Of a DNA stretch of 51,668 bases, positions 18,211 through 27,877 are shown piece after piece. Under the pieces are notes generated by a model. That model did no database searches, had not been told where the DNA came from, and saw nothing but the letters and a program-made list of their open reading frames with translations. The DNA is from Campylobacter sp. MG1 (GTDB taxonomy: Bacteria; Campylobacterota; Campylobacteria; Campylobacterales; Campylobacteraceae). The first letter of the stretch is position 1, and each line of letters starts with the position of its first letter. The stretch covers positions 1-51,668 of the forward strand of contig NZ_JANYME010000011.1 in NCBI RefSeq assembly GCF_026616895.1, read 5' to 3'. Made by a program: the position numbers and the translations under genes.

Positions 18211-19032
18211 TTAATTTTGCATAAGTTTGTTTTTGTATATGAAAATAATATCGTTGTGTTTTTTTATATCTTTTGCAATAATTTTAAACGAAAAAGTATT
18301 ATTGTTAGTTATAACATCAAAATACCTTAATAATTCATTTGTAAATAAAACATCGTAATTTTTTTCTAATAGTTTTTGCAAAATACCCTTAAATTCTAAT
18401 AAAATTGATTTTAAAAAATCATAATTTTCTACATTTATTTGTAATTCTTGATTTTTTAAAATTAATTTAATATCGGTATTAATAAACTTTATTTTAAAAT
18501 ACATATCTATATTTTTACTATCAATATGCTTATTTGTATAATTAAAGCTAGTATTAAGTTCTAAGTCAATATTTTGCATATTTTCTACAAGTTCTTTATA
18601 TATATTTTTATCAATCATCCAAGATAAAAACGCAAAATCTTCCCTAAAAATATTTCTAAATTTAAACGAATTAATCTTTAAATCAAAACTATAGTTATTC
18701 TTTAAAAAATCAACTTTATTATTTTCTAATAATAAATTTATGTATTTATTGTATTCTTTAAATTCAGTTAAAAATACAATTAAAGAATCAAAATTTTTTA
18801 TCTCAATACTAGAAAAAGTAAAATATTTACTAACACCATTTTTAATAATACACTTATTTAATGTATCGCATTCTACATTTCCAGCTATATTAAAATACTC
18901 TAATAAATTTATTAATTTTTCTATCTCATTCTCTTTATTCTCAATAAAAATCACATCTTTTTTTTGTTCTATAAAAATAAAAAAAATAATTGTAAAAAAA
19001 ATTATAAATAAACATAAAAATACTTTTTTCAT
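18211..19032 (-). CDS. Membrane-anchored protein of unknown function
   Basis: I do not recognise this 273-residue protein. One hydrophobic segment (about residues 4-21, very Phe/Ile-rich) anchors it in the inner membrane with the rest outside. The remainder is Lys/Asn/Ile-rich with alternating short strands (YFTFSSIEIKNF, DMYFKIKFINTDIKL, ENYDFLKSILL) suggestive of an alpha/beta domain. Two cysteines (VECDTLNKC) could form a periplasmic disulfide. TATAAT lies only six bases before the ATG and there is no Shine-Dalgarno, so the mRNA may be leaderless. It is monocistronic, between the oxidoreductase gene and prfA. Confidence 0.65.
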   Translation of the reverse strand: MKKVFLCLFIIFFTIIFFIFIEQKKDVIFIENKENEIEKLINLLEYFNIAGNVECDTLNKCIIKNGVSKYFTFSSIEIKNFDSLIVFLTEFKEYNKYINLLLENNKVDFLKNNYSFDLKINSFKFRNIFREDFAFLSWMIDKNIYKELVENMQNIDLELNTSFNYTNKHIDSKNIDMYFKIKFINTDIKLILKNQELQINVENYDFLKSILLEFKGILQKLLEKNYDVLFTNELLRYFDVITNNNTFSFKIIAKDIKKHNDIIFIYKNKLMQN

Positions 19033-19038
19033 AACACT

Positions 19039-19044
19039 ATTATA
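19039..19044 (-). promoter_or_regulatory. -10 element implying a leaderless transcript
   Basis: The minus strand reads ACTATAATAGTGTTATG. Transcription starting 6-7 bases after TATAAT would begin at or next to the A of the start codon at 19032. Confidence 0.45.
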
Positions 19045-19140
19045 GTAAAAATTAATTTTAAAAAAATAAAAATTACTTAATACTATATGATTTTTACTAG
19101 CAATAAATTAAAAACACTTAATATTAAGCAACTAAACAAC

Positions 19141-20211
19141 TTAATTAAAATTAGCTTCGTTTAAAGCCTCTGATTGATAGTGAGCTATTAATGGTTCAAT
19201 GATTTCATCTAATAAACCATCTTGCATAATTATGTCTAATCTGTGTAAAGTAAGATTTATTCTGTGATCACTTATTCTATTTTGTGGATAATTATAAGTT
19301 CTAATTCTTTCACTTCTATCTCCACTTCCAACTTGAGATTTTCTACTCTCTCGCTCTTTTGCTAATCTTTCTTGCTCTTGCATTTCATAAAGTCTTGCTT
19401 TTAAAACTTTTAAAGCACTTTCTTTATTTTTATGCTGACTTTTACCATCTTGATTAACAACAACTAAACCTGTTGGAATATGCGTAATTCTAACTGCAGA
19501 ATCAGTAGTATTTACACTCTGACCACCATGACCACTACTTCTCATTACATCAATTTTTAAATCATTTGGATTTATTTCAATATCACTATCTTCTACTTCA
19601 GGCATAACCGCAACGGTTATAGCACTTGTATGAACTCTGCCTTGAGATTCTGTAGCAGGAACTCTTTGAACTCTGTGTGTGCCACCTTCGTATTTTAATC
19701 TTGAATAAGCTTTATCGCCTTTAATTAATAAAATAATCTCCTTAAATCCACCTGCACTGCCTTCACTTTGACTAACTACTTCTATTTTATAATTTTTATC
19801 TTCAGCATATCTTGCATAAGCTTTAAATAAATCTCCGACAAATAAAGCAGCTTCATCTCCACCAGTTCCAGCTCTAATTTCTAAGAAAATATTCTTATCA
19901 TCATTTGGGTCTTTTGGTAATAAAAGTATTTTTATTTCTTCTTCTAATTTAGGTTTTAATTCTTCTAATTCTTTTAATTCTTCTTTAGCTAAATCACCTA
20001 AATCAGGGTCTTGCAATAAAGTTTTATTTTCTTCAATTGAATCTAGCGTATTTAAATATTTTTTAGCAACCTCAACTATATCTTCTAAACTTTTTTGTTC
20101 TTTTGATAAGGCTGTAACTTTTGCTAAATCTGTAGTATTTTCAATATTACTTAAAAACGCTTGAATTTCTTCATAGCGTTTTAAGAAAGGTTCAAGTTTG
20201 CTTGCTAGCAT
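19141..20211 (-). CDS. prfA: Peptide chain release factor 1
   Basis: The 356-residue product is full length. The codon-recognition PxT motif is present in [14 protein letters not shown]. The catalytic GGQ is in [21 protein letters not shown], near residue 228. The PAT tripeptide rather than SPF identifies RF1, which reads UAA and UAG and triggers peptide release. The Gln of GGQ is the expected substrate of PrmC, encoded at 23237-24040. The gene starts 6 bp after rpsT and shares its transcript. Confidence 0.97.
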   Translation of the reverse strand: MLASKLEPFLKRYEEIQAFLSNIENTTDLAKVTALSKEQKSLEDIVEVAKKYLNTLDSIEENKTLLQDPDLGDLAKEELKELEELKPKLEEEIKILLLPKDPNDDKNIFLEIRAGTGGDEAALFVGDLFKAYARYAEDKNYKIEVVSQSEGSAGGFKEIILLIKGDKAYSRLKYEGGTHRVQRVPATESQGRVHTSAITVAVMPEVEDSDIEINPNDLKIDVMRSSGHGGQSVNTTDSAVRITHIPTGLVVVNQDGKSQHKNKESALKVLKARLYEMQEQERLAKERESRKSQVGSGDRSERIRTYNYPQNRISDHRINLTLHRLDIIMQDGLLDEIIEPLIAHYQSEALNEANFN

Positions 20212-20217
20212 TAAAAA

Positions 20218-20484
20218 TTATGCACCAATTTTATTTACTAAAAGTGCTAAACGACTTACTTTTCTTGAAGCTGTTTGTTTTTTAATAAAACCACGGCTTA
20301 CCATTTCGTGAATTTTTTTATTAGCTACTTTTAAAGCTGCTGCTGCTGCTTCATTATCATTAGCTGCTGCTGCTTCACGAACTGCACGAGTAATGTTTTT
20401 AAGTCTTGTTCTATAGAATCTGTTTCTAATAGTTTTTTTAATTGTTTGTCTAGCTCTTTTTTCTGATGATTTATGATTTGCCAT
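20218..20484 (-). CDS. rpsT: 30S ribosomal protein S20
   Basis: The 88-residue basic protein begins [17 protein letters not shown] and carries the Ala-rich middle ([19 protein letters not shown]) and [17 protein letters not shown] end of S20. It binds 16S rRNA during small-subunit assembly. AAGGAATTTTTT precedes the ATG. It is the first gene of an rpsT-prfA operon, divergent from glmM across 99 bp that must hold both promoters. Confidence 0.97.
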   Translation of the reverse strand: MANHKSSEKRARQTIKKTIRNRFYRTRLKNITRAVREAAAANDNEAAAAALKVANKKIHEMVSRGFIKKQTASRKVSRLALLVNKIGA

Positions 20485-20583
20485 AAAAAATTCCTTCGTA
20501 AAAATTTTTAAAAGACTGATTTTAGTAAAGTTTTGTTAAAATAATCTTAATTCAAAATTAAAATCATACTGAAAGGCAAAAAA

Positions 20584-21906
20584 ATGATATTTGGAACAGA
20601 TGGAATTAGAGGTTTTGCAGGTAATGATTTAAGTGCTTTTAAAGCCCTTAAAGCTGCTATGGCTATTGGAATTTTTTTTAAAAATAAAGCATTAACAAAA
20701 AAAGTAATAGTTGGAAAAGATACTAGAAGAAGTGGTTATATGATAGAAAATGCAATCGTTAGTGGTCTTAATGCAGTAGGTTTTAATGTATTGCAAATTG
20801 GCCCTATGCCTACACCTGCTGTTGCTTTTTTAAGTCAAGATTTAAGATGTGATTTTGCTATTATGATAAGTGCTTCTCATAATCCTTATTATGATAATGG
20901 TATTAAAGTATTTGATGCTAATGGATTTAAATTAAGCGAAAGCGAAGAATTTGAAATAGATAGAATATTTAATGATGATAATTTAATTAATTCGCATCTT
21001 GTAATAAAGGATAAAATCGGCTCTGCAAAAAGAATTGATGATGTAATAGGTAGATATATAGTTCATATTAAAAATTCTTTTCCAAAAGATACAACCTTAA
21101 AAAACCTTAGAATTGTTTTAGATTGTGCAAATGGAGCGGCTTATAAGGTTGCACCTGCTGTCTTTTCTGAATTAGGAGCTGATGTTATAACATTAGCTTG
21201 TGAGCCAAATGGAATAAATATTAATGATAATTGTGGAGCACTTCATCCAAATATGTTAGCTAAAGAAGTAAAAAGATTAAGAGCTGATATTGGGTTTGCT
21301 TTTGATGGAGATGCTGATAGATTGGTTGTGGTTGATGAAAATGGAGAAATCATTAATGGAGATATTTTATTAGGGGTTTTAGCAAAAGCTTTAAAAGATA
21401 ATAATAATTTAAGCGGTGTTGCAATTAGTAAAATGAGCAATATGGGATTTTTAAATTATCTTAAAAAACATGATATTTCTTATGTTACAACCGATGTTGG
21501 AGATAAATATATTCTACACGCAATGCAAGATAAAAATTATAATTTTGGTGGAGAGCAAAGCGGACATATAATTTTTAGCGATTACGCAAAAACTGGCGAT
21601 GGTGTAGTAGCAGCACTTCAAGTAGCAAAATTATTATTAAATAAAAAAGCTAGCGAGATTTTTAGCGAAATTAAATTATTTCCACAAAGCTTAACAAACC
21701 TAAAAATCACAGAAAAAAAACCTTTAGATAAATTAGAAGGCATAGATAACTTATATGAAAAATTAAATAAAAATAATGTGAATTATTTATTTAGATATTC
21801 AGGAACTGAAAATTTAATGAGAATATTACTTGAATGTGAAAATGAAAAAACCTTAAAAAATATGGAAAATGAATGTATAAAATACTTTCAAAGTGTGCTA
21901 GTATGA
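20584..21906 (+). CDS. glmM: Phosphoglucosamine mutase
   Basis: The 440-residue product converts glucosamine-6-phosphate to glucosamine-1-phosphate for peptidoglycan and lipooligosaccharide synthesis. The phosphoserine loop [14 protein letters not shown] is near residue 100, the metal-binding loop FDGDADR near 240, the sugar-binding GGEQSGH near 320 and the phosphate-binding [10 protein letters not shown] near 405. AAAGGCAAAAAA precedes the ATG. The last codons overlap the lspA start in an ATGA arrangement. Confidence 0.96.
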   Translation: MIFGTDGIRGFAGNDLSAFKALKAAMAIGIFFKNKALTKKVIVGKDTRRSGYMIENAIVSGLNAVGFNVLQIGPMPTPAVAFLSQDLRCDFAIMISASHNPYYDNGIKVFDANGFKLSESEEFEIDRIFNDDNLINSHLVIKDKIGSAKRIDDVIGRYIVHIKNSFPKDTTLKNLRIVLDCANGAAYKVAPAVFSELGADVITLACEPNGININDNCGALHPNMLAKEVKRLRADIGFAFDGDADRLVVVDENGEIINGDILLGVLAKALKDNNNLSGVAISKMSNMGFLNYLKKHDISYVTTDVGDKYILHAMQDKNYNFGGEQSGHIIFSDYAKTGDGVVAALQVAKLLLNKKASEIFSEIKLFPQSLTNLKITEKKPLDKLEGIDNLYEKLNKNNVNYLFRYSGTENLMRILLECENEKTLKNMENECIKYFQSVLV

Positions 21907-22346
21907 GAAAAAAAATTATCATCTCAAGTCTTATAATAGCCATTGTAATAATCTTGGATAGACTTAGTAAAAATATATTTTTAGCAGGTTATGAATGGCA
22001 TTTTACCCCTATTAGTTTTTATTTAGTTTTTAATGATGGGGTTGCTTTTTCAATGCTAAGTTTTTTACAAGAATATCTAAAATATATTCAAATAATATTA
22101 CTTTTTGTAGCTAGTATTTTTTTATTAAAAGAAAAAAGATTTTTAAACGATAATTACTATGCATTAGCCTTTATTTTTGCTGGAGGCATAAGCAATATTT
22201 ATGATAGGTTTTTATATCCTGGAGTTATTGATTTTATAGCTTGGCATTATTGGTTTAACTTCGCTGTTTTCAATATTGCTGATGTTTGTATTAACTTTGG
22301 TGTGTTTATAATAATCTTAAAAGAAATTTTTAAAAAAAGGAATTAA
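21903..22346 (+). CDS. lspA: Lipoprotein signal peptidase (signal peptidase II)
   Basis: With the ATG at 21903 the product has 147 residues, the usual length. A longer in-frame reading from 21873 exists but lies inside glmM. The start overlaps the glmM stop as ATGA, implying coupled translation. Four membrane segments are visible. The catalytic aspartates are in [19 protein letters not shown] and [11 protein letters not shown], and the conserved NDGVAFS is present. It cleaves prolipoprotein signal peptides in the inner membrane. Confidence 0.94.
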   Translation: MRKKIIISSLIIAIVIILDRLSKNIFLAGYEWHFTPISFYLVFNDGVAFSMLSFLQEYLKYIQIILLFVASIFLLKEKRFLNDNYYALAFIFAGGISNIYDRFLYPGVIDFIAWHYWFNFAVFNIADVCINFGVFIIILKEIFKKRN

Positions 22347-22348
22347 GT

Positions 22349-22792
22349 ATGGAATTTTTATCTGAACATTATCAATGGATTAAATGGTTGCACTATTTAG
22401 CATTTATTTCTTGGATGGCGACTTTGTTTTATTTACCACGCCTTTATGTATATCATCAAGAACATTCGCACAAAAAAGAATTTGTTGAAGTTGTAAAAAT
22501 TCAAGAAGATAAATTGTTTTATTTTATAGGACAACCTTCTATGATAATTACCGTAATTACAGGAATTTTAATGATTATTTCAAACCAAGCCTTACTTCAA
22601 GCTGGTTATTTTCATTTAAAATTGCTTTGTGCTATTTTACTTTTCATATATCATTTTGATTGCTTAAGATATCTTAAACAACTAAAAAATGATACCTGTA
22701 AAAAAAGTGGTAAATTTTTTAGAGCTTATAATGAAGTACCTACCATAATAATGATAGGTATAATTACTGCTATGATTATTTTACCATATTAA
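22349..22792 (+). CDS. hemJ: HemJ-type protoporphyrinogen oxidase
   Basis: The 147-residue, four-helix membrane protein starts with the family signature IKWLHYLAFISWMATLFYLPRLYVYH, which holds the conserved His of HemJ (old name UPF0093). The second conserved region is YFHLKLLCAILLFIYH with its Lys. HemJ oxidises protoporphyrinogen IX to protoporphyrin IX in haem synthesis. It follows lspA by 2 bp, making a glmM-lspA-hemJ operon that ends at the hairpin downstream. Confidence 0.88.
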   Translation: MEFLSEHYQWIKWLHYLAFISWMATLFYLPRLYVYHQEHSHKKEFVEVVKIQEDKLFYFIGQPSMIITVITGILMIISNQALLQAGYFHLKLLCAILLFIYHFDCLRYLKQLKNDTCKKSGKFFRAYNEVPTIIMIGIITAMIILPY

Positions 22793-22820
22793 TTTTGTAG
22801 TCAATTTTGACTACAAAATT
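22791..22820. terminator. Bidirectional terminator between hemJ and the DUF4149 gene
   Basis: A perfect 13-bp stem (AATTTTGTAGTCA / TGACTACAAAATT) with a 4-nt loop overlaps the ends of both convergent genes. T-rich sequence follows on both strands. Confidence 0.85.
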
Positions 22821-23250
22821 ATTTATTTTTATAAAAAAATAAAATTAATTGAAAAAACACAATAATCTTAAATATTAATTCACTACCATTATGTAAATTT
22901 GAAAAATTATCGCTTTTAGTAGCAATATCGCCTAAACTTTGTAAATTTAAAATTTGCTGTGTGTAATAAAATATAAAAACTAACGCTAAAATAAAAACAA
23001 AAGCACTTAACAAAATTTTAATTATTTTCTTATTTTTTAACTCGTAAATAAAATTAATTATGCAAGTTATAAGTAACAAATAATTAAATTTTACAAACAC
23101 TTGTGTCATCAAAAGTCCGCTTTGAAAGTGACTTAAAATCCCATCTCCAATAATTGCACTAGGATAAAAAATAATAGGAGCAACAACAATTCCTATGAAT
23201 AATTCTACAAAAATTATTCCAGCTAATAAAAAATCATTAATTTTTTTCAT
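22819..23250 (-). CDS. DUF4149-like membrane protein
   Basis: The 143-residue protein has four predicted membrane helices (about 7-28, 48-66, 74-95 and 122-140). The central PIIFYPSA and FQSGLLMTQVFVKFNYLLL resemble the DUF4149/TMEM205 group, for which no reaction is established. It is the last gene of the ABC-F, Ste24, prmC operon, and its start overlaps the prmC stop by 14 bp. The family call is by pattern memory and is moderate. Confidence 0.6.
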   Translation of the reverse strand: MKKINDFLLAGIIFVELFIGIVVAPIIFYPSAIIGDGILSHFQSGLLMTQVFVKFNYLLLITCIINFIYELKNKKIIKILLSAFVFILALVFIFYYTQQILNLQSLGDIATKSDNFSNLHNGSELIFKIIVFFQLILFFYKNK

Positions 23251-24040
23251 AATCTAACCTTTCTGCTATAAAAACTCTATCAAAACCATTTAAATCTTTA
23301 TAAAAACTAGCCTTAAAATTCTTTTCTTTTAGATAATCATTTAGGATTTCTTTTTGATCATATCCAAATTCGCACATTAAAAATCTCACATTTTCTAGAT
23401 AACATTTATCAATTATTTTAAATAATATCTCATATCCTTTTTTACCACCAAAAAGCGCTGTTTTAGGCTCTTTTAATACTGATTTATCTAAATTATATTC
23501 GGTGCTAATATATGGAGGATTTGAGATAATTAGTTCATAGTCTTTAAAATTAACTTTCATAAAATCGCTAATAAAAAAATCACAATTTACATTATGCAAT
23601 TTAGCATTTTCATTGGCTAGTTTTAAGGCTAATTTGTTTATATCACAGGCTTTTATATTTGCTTTTGTAAATAATTTTAAAAATATACTAATAATTCCAC
23701 TTCCAAAACCTATTTCAAAAATATTTTTTATATTATTTTGATTTATTAGATTTATTGCTAAATCTATTAGTATTTCAGTATCATTTCTAGGAATTAACAC
23801 TCCTTTAGCACATTTAAATTCTAAATCTTTTATATAAGTTTTTGAGAATATGTATTGCAATGGAGTGCCGTTTTTGTATTCGTTTGCAATCCTTAAAAGT
23901 TTAATTTTATCGCTTGGATTTATCACATTTGCCCTTGCGACTGAATACTCAAGCATTGAATATGAAAAATACTCCATTATAATTTGTCTTGCAATTACTT
24001 CATTGCTTAGGGCTTTTAATTCGTTAAATGTGGCTATCAT
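23237..24040 (-). CDS. prmC: Release-factor glutamine methyltransferase PrmC
   Basis: The 267-residue product has an N-terminal helical domain, the SAM-binding motif IFEIGFGSGIISIFLK near residue 112 and the catalytic NPPYIS near 173. PrmC methylates the Gln of the GGQ loop of release factors, so its substrate is the product of prfA at 19141-20211. Its start overlaps the Ste24 gene stop by 17 bp, and its end overlaps the DUF4149 gene. No separate promoter is evident, so it depends on the upstream operon. Confidence 0.93.
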   Translation of the reverse strand: MIATFNELKALSNEVIARQIIMEYFSYSMLEYSVARANVINPSDKIKLLRIANEYKNGTPLQYIFSKTYIKDLEFKCAKGVLIPRNDTEILIDLAINLINQNNIKNIFEIGFGSGIISIFLKLFTKANIKACDINKLALKLANENAKLHNVNCDFFISDFMKVNFKDYELIISNPPYISTEYNLDKSVLKEPKTALFGGKKGYEILFKIIDKCYLENVRFLMCEFGYDQKEILNDYLKEKNFKASFYKDLNGFDRVFIAERLDYEKN

Positions 24041-25211
24041 TTAATGCACTTATTCTTCTACTTAAACTCGGATGAGTTTTATAAATCATTTCATAAATAG
24101 CGTTATGATCTAGCAAGGCTTTATTATGAATAGCTAATACCTTTAAAGCACTTATCATATCGTTTTTGCTAGTTTTTATTGCTCCGTGTTTATCTGCACT
24201 AAATTCATTTTTTCTTGATAAAGAATTTAAAATAGGACTTAAAATAAACGAAATTGCCGAGCCTACCATAATAAAAGCAAACAACGGACTAGATACAAAG
24301 CCTTCTAAATTAAATTGATTTTCAAAAAAACTTGAAAAATATCCAAAAAACGCAAAGGTAATTAATAGATTTAAACCACTTATAAAAAGCATTTTTAAAA
24401 TATCTTTATGTTTAAAATGCCCTAATTCGTGAGCTAATACGGCAAGTAATTCATCTTTACTCATAGCATTGATTAAAGTATCATAAAGAACTACTTTTTT
24501 TGCTCCAAACATACCCGCAAAATAAGCATTAAGTCTAGTATCATTTTTACTAGCGTCCATACTAAATACCCCATTACTTTTAAAGCCACATTCATCTAAT
24601 AATTTTGCAATATCATCTCTTAATTCACCTTCTACAGGGCTTAATTTATTAAACAATGGAACTATAAAATTAGGATAAATAACCATAGCTAAAAGACTAA
24701 AAATAAATAAAATAATAAAGCCACCTATCCACCAAAACTCGCCTAATTTAGCAATAGCAAAAAGCAAAATATAAACTAAAGCTCCACCTATAATTACTAA
24801 TAAGATTAATGATTTTAAAAGGTCTTTAAAATACATTTTAGGAGTTTTTTTATTAAAGCCGTGCTTGGTATCAACAACCATAGTTTTATAATAATCTAAG
24901 CAAGTTAGAATGCAAGAATTTATAATAAAATACAATAAAACTAAAATAGTATTATCAAGCAGTGAATTAGGCTCAAAATGAACCTTTAATACATTAAATA
25001 ACACCAATATAAATACGCAATTTAAAATAAGTGCTAAAAAATTATTTAGTATTGAAAATTTATGCTCAACTATGGCTATATTTTTAAATTCTATAAATTG
25101 TTCATCACTTAAAAAACCTTTATTTGTTTTTGTTTTAATATGATTTATTTCAAGTAATTTAAGTATTGTTTCAATCACAAAAATTACACTAATTATACTA
25201 ATTATCAACAT
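24024..25211 (-). CDS. Ste24-type M48 membrane metalloprotease
   Basis: The 395-residue protein has several N-terminal membrane helices and the zinc site HELGH at residues 261-265. The third ligand is Glu336 in NEFSADKHG. This arrangement and length match the CAAX protease Ste24 (M48A) branch rather than the shorter HtpX. In bacteria these enzymes are thought to clear damaged membrane proteins. The start overlaps the ABC-F gene stop by 14 bp. Confidence 0.9.
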   Translation of the reverse strand: MLIISIISVIFVIETILKLLEINHIKTKTNKGFLSDEQFIEFKNIAIVEHKFSILNNFLALILNCVFILVLFNVLKVHFEPNSLLDNTILVLLYFIINSCILTCLDYYKTMVVDTKHGFNKKTPKMYFKDLLKSLILLVIIGGALVYILLFAIAKLGEFWWIGGFIILFIFSLLAMVIYPNFIVPLFNKLSPVEGELRDDIAKLLDECGFKSNGVFSMDASKNDTRLNAYFAGMFGAKKVVLYDTLINAMSKDELLAVLAHELGHFKHKDILKMLFISGLNLLITFAFFGYFSSFFENQFNLEGFVSSPLFAFIMVGSAISFILSPILNSLSRKNEFSADKHGAIKTSKNDMISALKVLAIHNKALLDHNAIYEMIYKTHPSLSRRISALNDSHI

Positions 25212-27135
25212 TTTCTAACCTTTCTGTAAGTTCTAAAACTTCGTAATACTCATTTTCTAAAAGCTCTAATTCCTGATTTAAATTCTCAAGTCTTTCATTA
25301 AGAGCCAATATCCCATATTTTTCATATTTTGCAGGGTCGCTTAAGTATTCATTTAATAATCTAATTTCTTTTTCAATCTCTTCAATCTTAGCTGGGTGTT
25401 CTTCTAGGATTTTATTTTGTTTATAGCTTAATTTTACGCTTTTTTTACGCTCAACTTTTACTGGTTTTTCTTTATCATTTTCTATTTCACTATTTAACTC
25501 GCTTAATTCATCGTTTAATTCTAAAAGTTCACTAAATTTCATAGTTTCAATTTCAATTGATTGATTTGAAAAGGCAAAAAGCTTAGTAGCAAGTCTATCT
25601 GTAAAATATCTATCATGACTTACAAATATCAAAGCACCTTTAAAATCCATTAAATACTGCTCTAAAATATTAATCGTAGCAATATCTAAATCATTAGTAG
25701 GTTCATCTAAAATTAATACTTCATAATCTTTTGTAAAAAGTTTTGCTAAAGCCACCCTACTTTTTTCGCCACCACTAAGTGAGCCGATTTTATAAGTAAG
25801 TTGTTCTTTAGGAAATAAAAAATGCTTTAAATATCCATATACATGCATATTAGAGCCTTTCACATTGATAGTATCACCGCCATTTGGACAAAAATACTCA
25901 ATCAAAGTTTCATCATCTTTTAAATCGCTTTTTTTCTGGTCAAAATATCCTATATTTATCTCACCTTTTTTTATAAAACCACTGCTAGGGCGAAGTTTTT
26001 CAAGTAGAATTTGTAAAAAGCTAGATTTTCCACAGCCGTTTTTGCCTACAATTGCTATTTTTTCACCTTGCAAAATCCTTGCACTAAATGGCTTAAATAA
26101 TAATTTTTCGCCTAGTGTTAGGCTAATATCGTGTAATTCAAAAAGCATTTTTTTCTTATTTGCTATGAGTGGATTTGATTTTATATCACTTGCACGGGCA
26201 AGCTCAACTCTTAGTCTATTCAAAATACTAGGATTTTTTTTAGCCTCTTCACGCATTTTAAAAATACGCTCTTTTCTGCCTTCGTTTCGCTTAAGCCTTG
26301 CTTTTACCCCACGACGCAGCCATTCTTCTTCGCTTTTTAATTGTTTTACTAAGGTTTCATAGCTTTTATTAAGGCTTTCTAGTAATCTTGCCTTAGCTTG
26401 TAAATAATTTGAATACCCACCTTCAAATTCTCTTAATTTTGCATCTTCTATTTCTACGCATTTACTTGCAATATTGTCTATAAAATATCTATCGTGACTT
26501 ATAAAAATAACACATTTTTTACTAGCTTTTAACATATCTTCAAGGTATTTACACATAGTTACATCTAAGTGGTTCGTAGGCTCATCTAAAATCAAAACAT
26601 CAGGAGATTTAAGCAACATACAAGCAAGGCTTAATCTTCTTAATTCCCCACCACTAAGACTTGCTAGATTTCTATTTATAAAATTACTTAATTCAAATTC
26701 TTTTAAAGCTCTATTTATTTTACTATCAATACTCCAAGCGTCCTTGCTCTCTATTAAATCAAATAAAATTTGTTGTTTTTGTAATAATTCTTTATCATTT
26801 GGATTAGTTGATAGTTTAGAATTAATCTCATTATATTCGCTTAAAGCATTAAAAATATCGCCTAATTCTAATTTAATATATTCATCTACGCTAAGATTAT
26901 AATCTATATTAATGCTTTGAGAAAGCATAGAAAAATTTATGCTTGAATTAATCAACACCCTACCATTATCAGGTTCTATTTCTTTAGTAATTATTTTTAA
27001 AAATGTAGATTTGCCCTGCCCGTTTTTACCTATTATTGCGATTTTTTCGCCATCGTTTATACTAAAATTTACATTTTTTAAAATAACTTTTTCGCCGTAA
27101 GCTTTATCAATATCAATACAATCTATTAAAATCAA
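25198..27135 (-). CDS. ABC-F family ATPase (Uup-like)
   Basis: The 645-residue product has two soluble ABC cassettes and no membrane domain. Cassette 1 shows GKNGQGKST, LSGGELRRLSLA and LILDEPTNHLD; cassette 2 shows GKNGCGKSSF, LSGGEKSRVALA and LILDEPTNDLD. Between them lies the long charged linker of ABC-F proteins, and a coiled coil closes the C-terminus (about 560-645), as in Uup. ABC-F proteins act on ribosomes or, for Uup, on DNA intermediates. The start is TTG at 27135, supported by AAGGA nine bases upstream. It leads a four-gene overlapping operon. Confidence 0.9.
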   Translation of the reverse strand: MILIDCIDIDKAYGEKVILKNVNFSINDGEKIAIIGKNGQGKSTFLKIITKEIEPDNGRVLINSSINFSMLSQSINIDYNLSVDEYIKLELGDIFNALSEYNEINSKLSTNPNDKELLQKQQILFDLIESKDAWSIDSKINRALKEFELSNFINRNLASLSGGELRRLSLACMLLKSPDVLILDEPTNHLDVTMCKYLEDMLKASKKCVIFISHDRYFIDNIASKCVEIEDAKLREFEGGYSNYLQAKARLLESLNKSYETLVKQLKSEEEWLRRGVKARLKRNEGRKERIFKMREEAKKNPSILNRLRVELARASDIKSNPLIANKKKMLFELHDISLTLGEKLLFKPFSARILQGEKIAIVGKNGCGKSSFLQILLEKLRPSSGFIKKGEINIGYFDQKKSDLKDDETLIEYFCPNGGDTINVKGSNMHVYGYLKHFLFPKEQLTYKIGSLSGGEKSRVALAKLFTKDYEVLILDEPTNDLDIATINILEQYLMDFKGALIFVSHDRYFTDRLATKLFAFSNQSIEIETMKFSELLELNDELSELNSEIENDKEKPVKVERKKSVKLSYKQNKILEEHPAKIEEIEKEIRLLNEYLSDPAKYEKYGILALNERLENLNQELELLENEYYEVLELTERLENVDN

Positions 27136-27156
27136 TTTAAATAATCCTTAAGTTTT

Positions 27157-27182
27157 TTAAAGGCTAGTATTCTAGCCTTTAA
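27157..27182. terminator. Hairpin between yceI-like gene and ABC-F gene
   Basis: An 11-bp inverted repeat (TTAAAGGCTAG / CTAGCCTTTAA) with a 4-nt loop follows the YceI gene stop by 3 bp. On the minus strand an A-run rather than a T-run follows, so it may be an mRNA-end stabiliser or partial terminator. Confidence 0.55.
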
Positions 27183-27185
27183 AGA

Positions 27186-27755
27186 TTATTTAACATCTAC
27201 ATCAAAATAAATTTCAACTTCTTCGTGAGTTTTCTTTCCGTGAAGTGCCGAGATTTGTTTATCAGTTGACAAAGCTATGAAAGATTTTTCAGTGTTAAAA
27301 TCAGTTCTCATATTAATCTCACCTTTAACTACAAGTTTTCCATCACTAACCTTATAAGTCATAGGAATTTCTTTTGTAATTTTATTAAATGTTATAACTC
27401 CGGTAGCTGTTCCTTCATTATCATCGCCTTTTACATCTTTTAAACTAGCTTCAATTTTGCTATCTTCTAAATTAGCTATGTATGTTCTATGAATATTTTT
27501 TTCGCGAATTTTGTCATTTGTATTTTCATTAGCAAAATCCATAGTAGCAATTACACCTTCTAAAATTTCAACCACACTACCCTCATTTTTTGCAAATTTA
27601 AAAGTAGCTCCATCAATAACACCATTAACACCTAATTTTTTTTCTAATTTAAAACCAGTAAAGTGAGCTTTAACACTAGCTTCATCAATAGTAATCGCAT
27701 AAGCACTTGACCCTAAAATAGCCATAGCAACTAATGAAGATAAAATCTTTTTCAT
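27186..27755 (-). CDS. Periplasmic YceI-family protein
   Basis: The 189-residue precursor starts with a clear signal peptide (MKKILSSLVAMAILGSSAYA). The mature part is the YceI lipocalin-like barrel: the early ASVKAHFTGFKLEKKLGVNG and the late INMRTDFNTEKSFIALSTD are typical. The fold binds isoprenoids in characterised relatives; the ligand here is unknown. AAGGATTAAAA precedes the ATG. Two overlapping TATAAT boxes and a Fur/PerR-like palindrome lie upstream. It is monocistronic. Confidence 0.9.
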   Translation of the reverse strand: MKKILSSLVAMAILGSSAYAITIDEASVKAHFTGFKLEKKLGVNGVIDGATFKFAKNEGSVVEILEGVIATMDFANENTNDKIREKNIHRTYIANLEDSKIEASLKDVKGDDNEGTATGVITFNKITKEIPMTYKVSDGKLVVKGEINMRTDFNTEKSFIALSTDKQISALHGKKTHEEVEIYFDVDVK

Positions 27756-27787
27756 TTTTAATCCTTTATAATAATTTTAAGAATTAT

Positions 27788-27816
27788 ATTATAACCAAAT
27801 TTATTAATCATTATCA
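27788..27816 (-). promoter_or_regulatory. YceI promoter with Fur/PerR-like box
   Basis: TATAAT at 27793-27788 serves the YceI gene. Immediately upstream, 27801-27816 reads TGATAATGATTAATAA on the minus strand, matching the 7-1-7 Fur-type pattern TGATAATnATTATCA at 13 of 15 positions. Its place over the -35 region would suit repression by an iron- or peroxide-sensing Fur-family protein. Confidence 0.45.
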
Positions 27817-27851
27817 GTTTGCTGTAAATTTAATCTACTAAATTAAAATAA

Positions 27852-27857
27852 TATAAT
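27852..27857 (+). promoter_or_regulatory. -10 element of the DsbA-like gene
   Basis: TATAAT lies 20 bp before the ATG at 27878, followed by AAGGAG. The leader would be only about 13 nt. It is divergent from the YceI promoter, and the Fur-like box between them could affect both. Confidence 0.4.
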
Positions 27858-27877
27858 GAATTATTTAAGGAGAATTT

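Noticed and set aside
21873-21902. Longer lspA start
   Set aside because: It would add ten residues ahead of the usual N-terminus inside glmM; the ATG overlapping the glmM stop gives the normal length.
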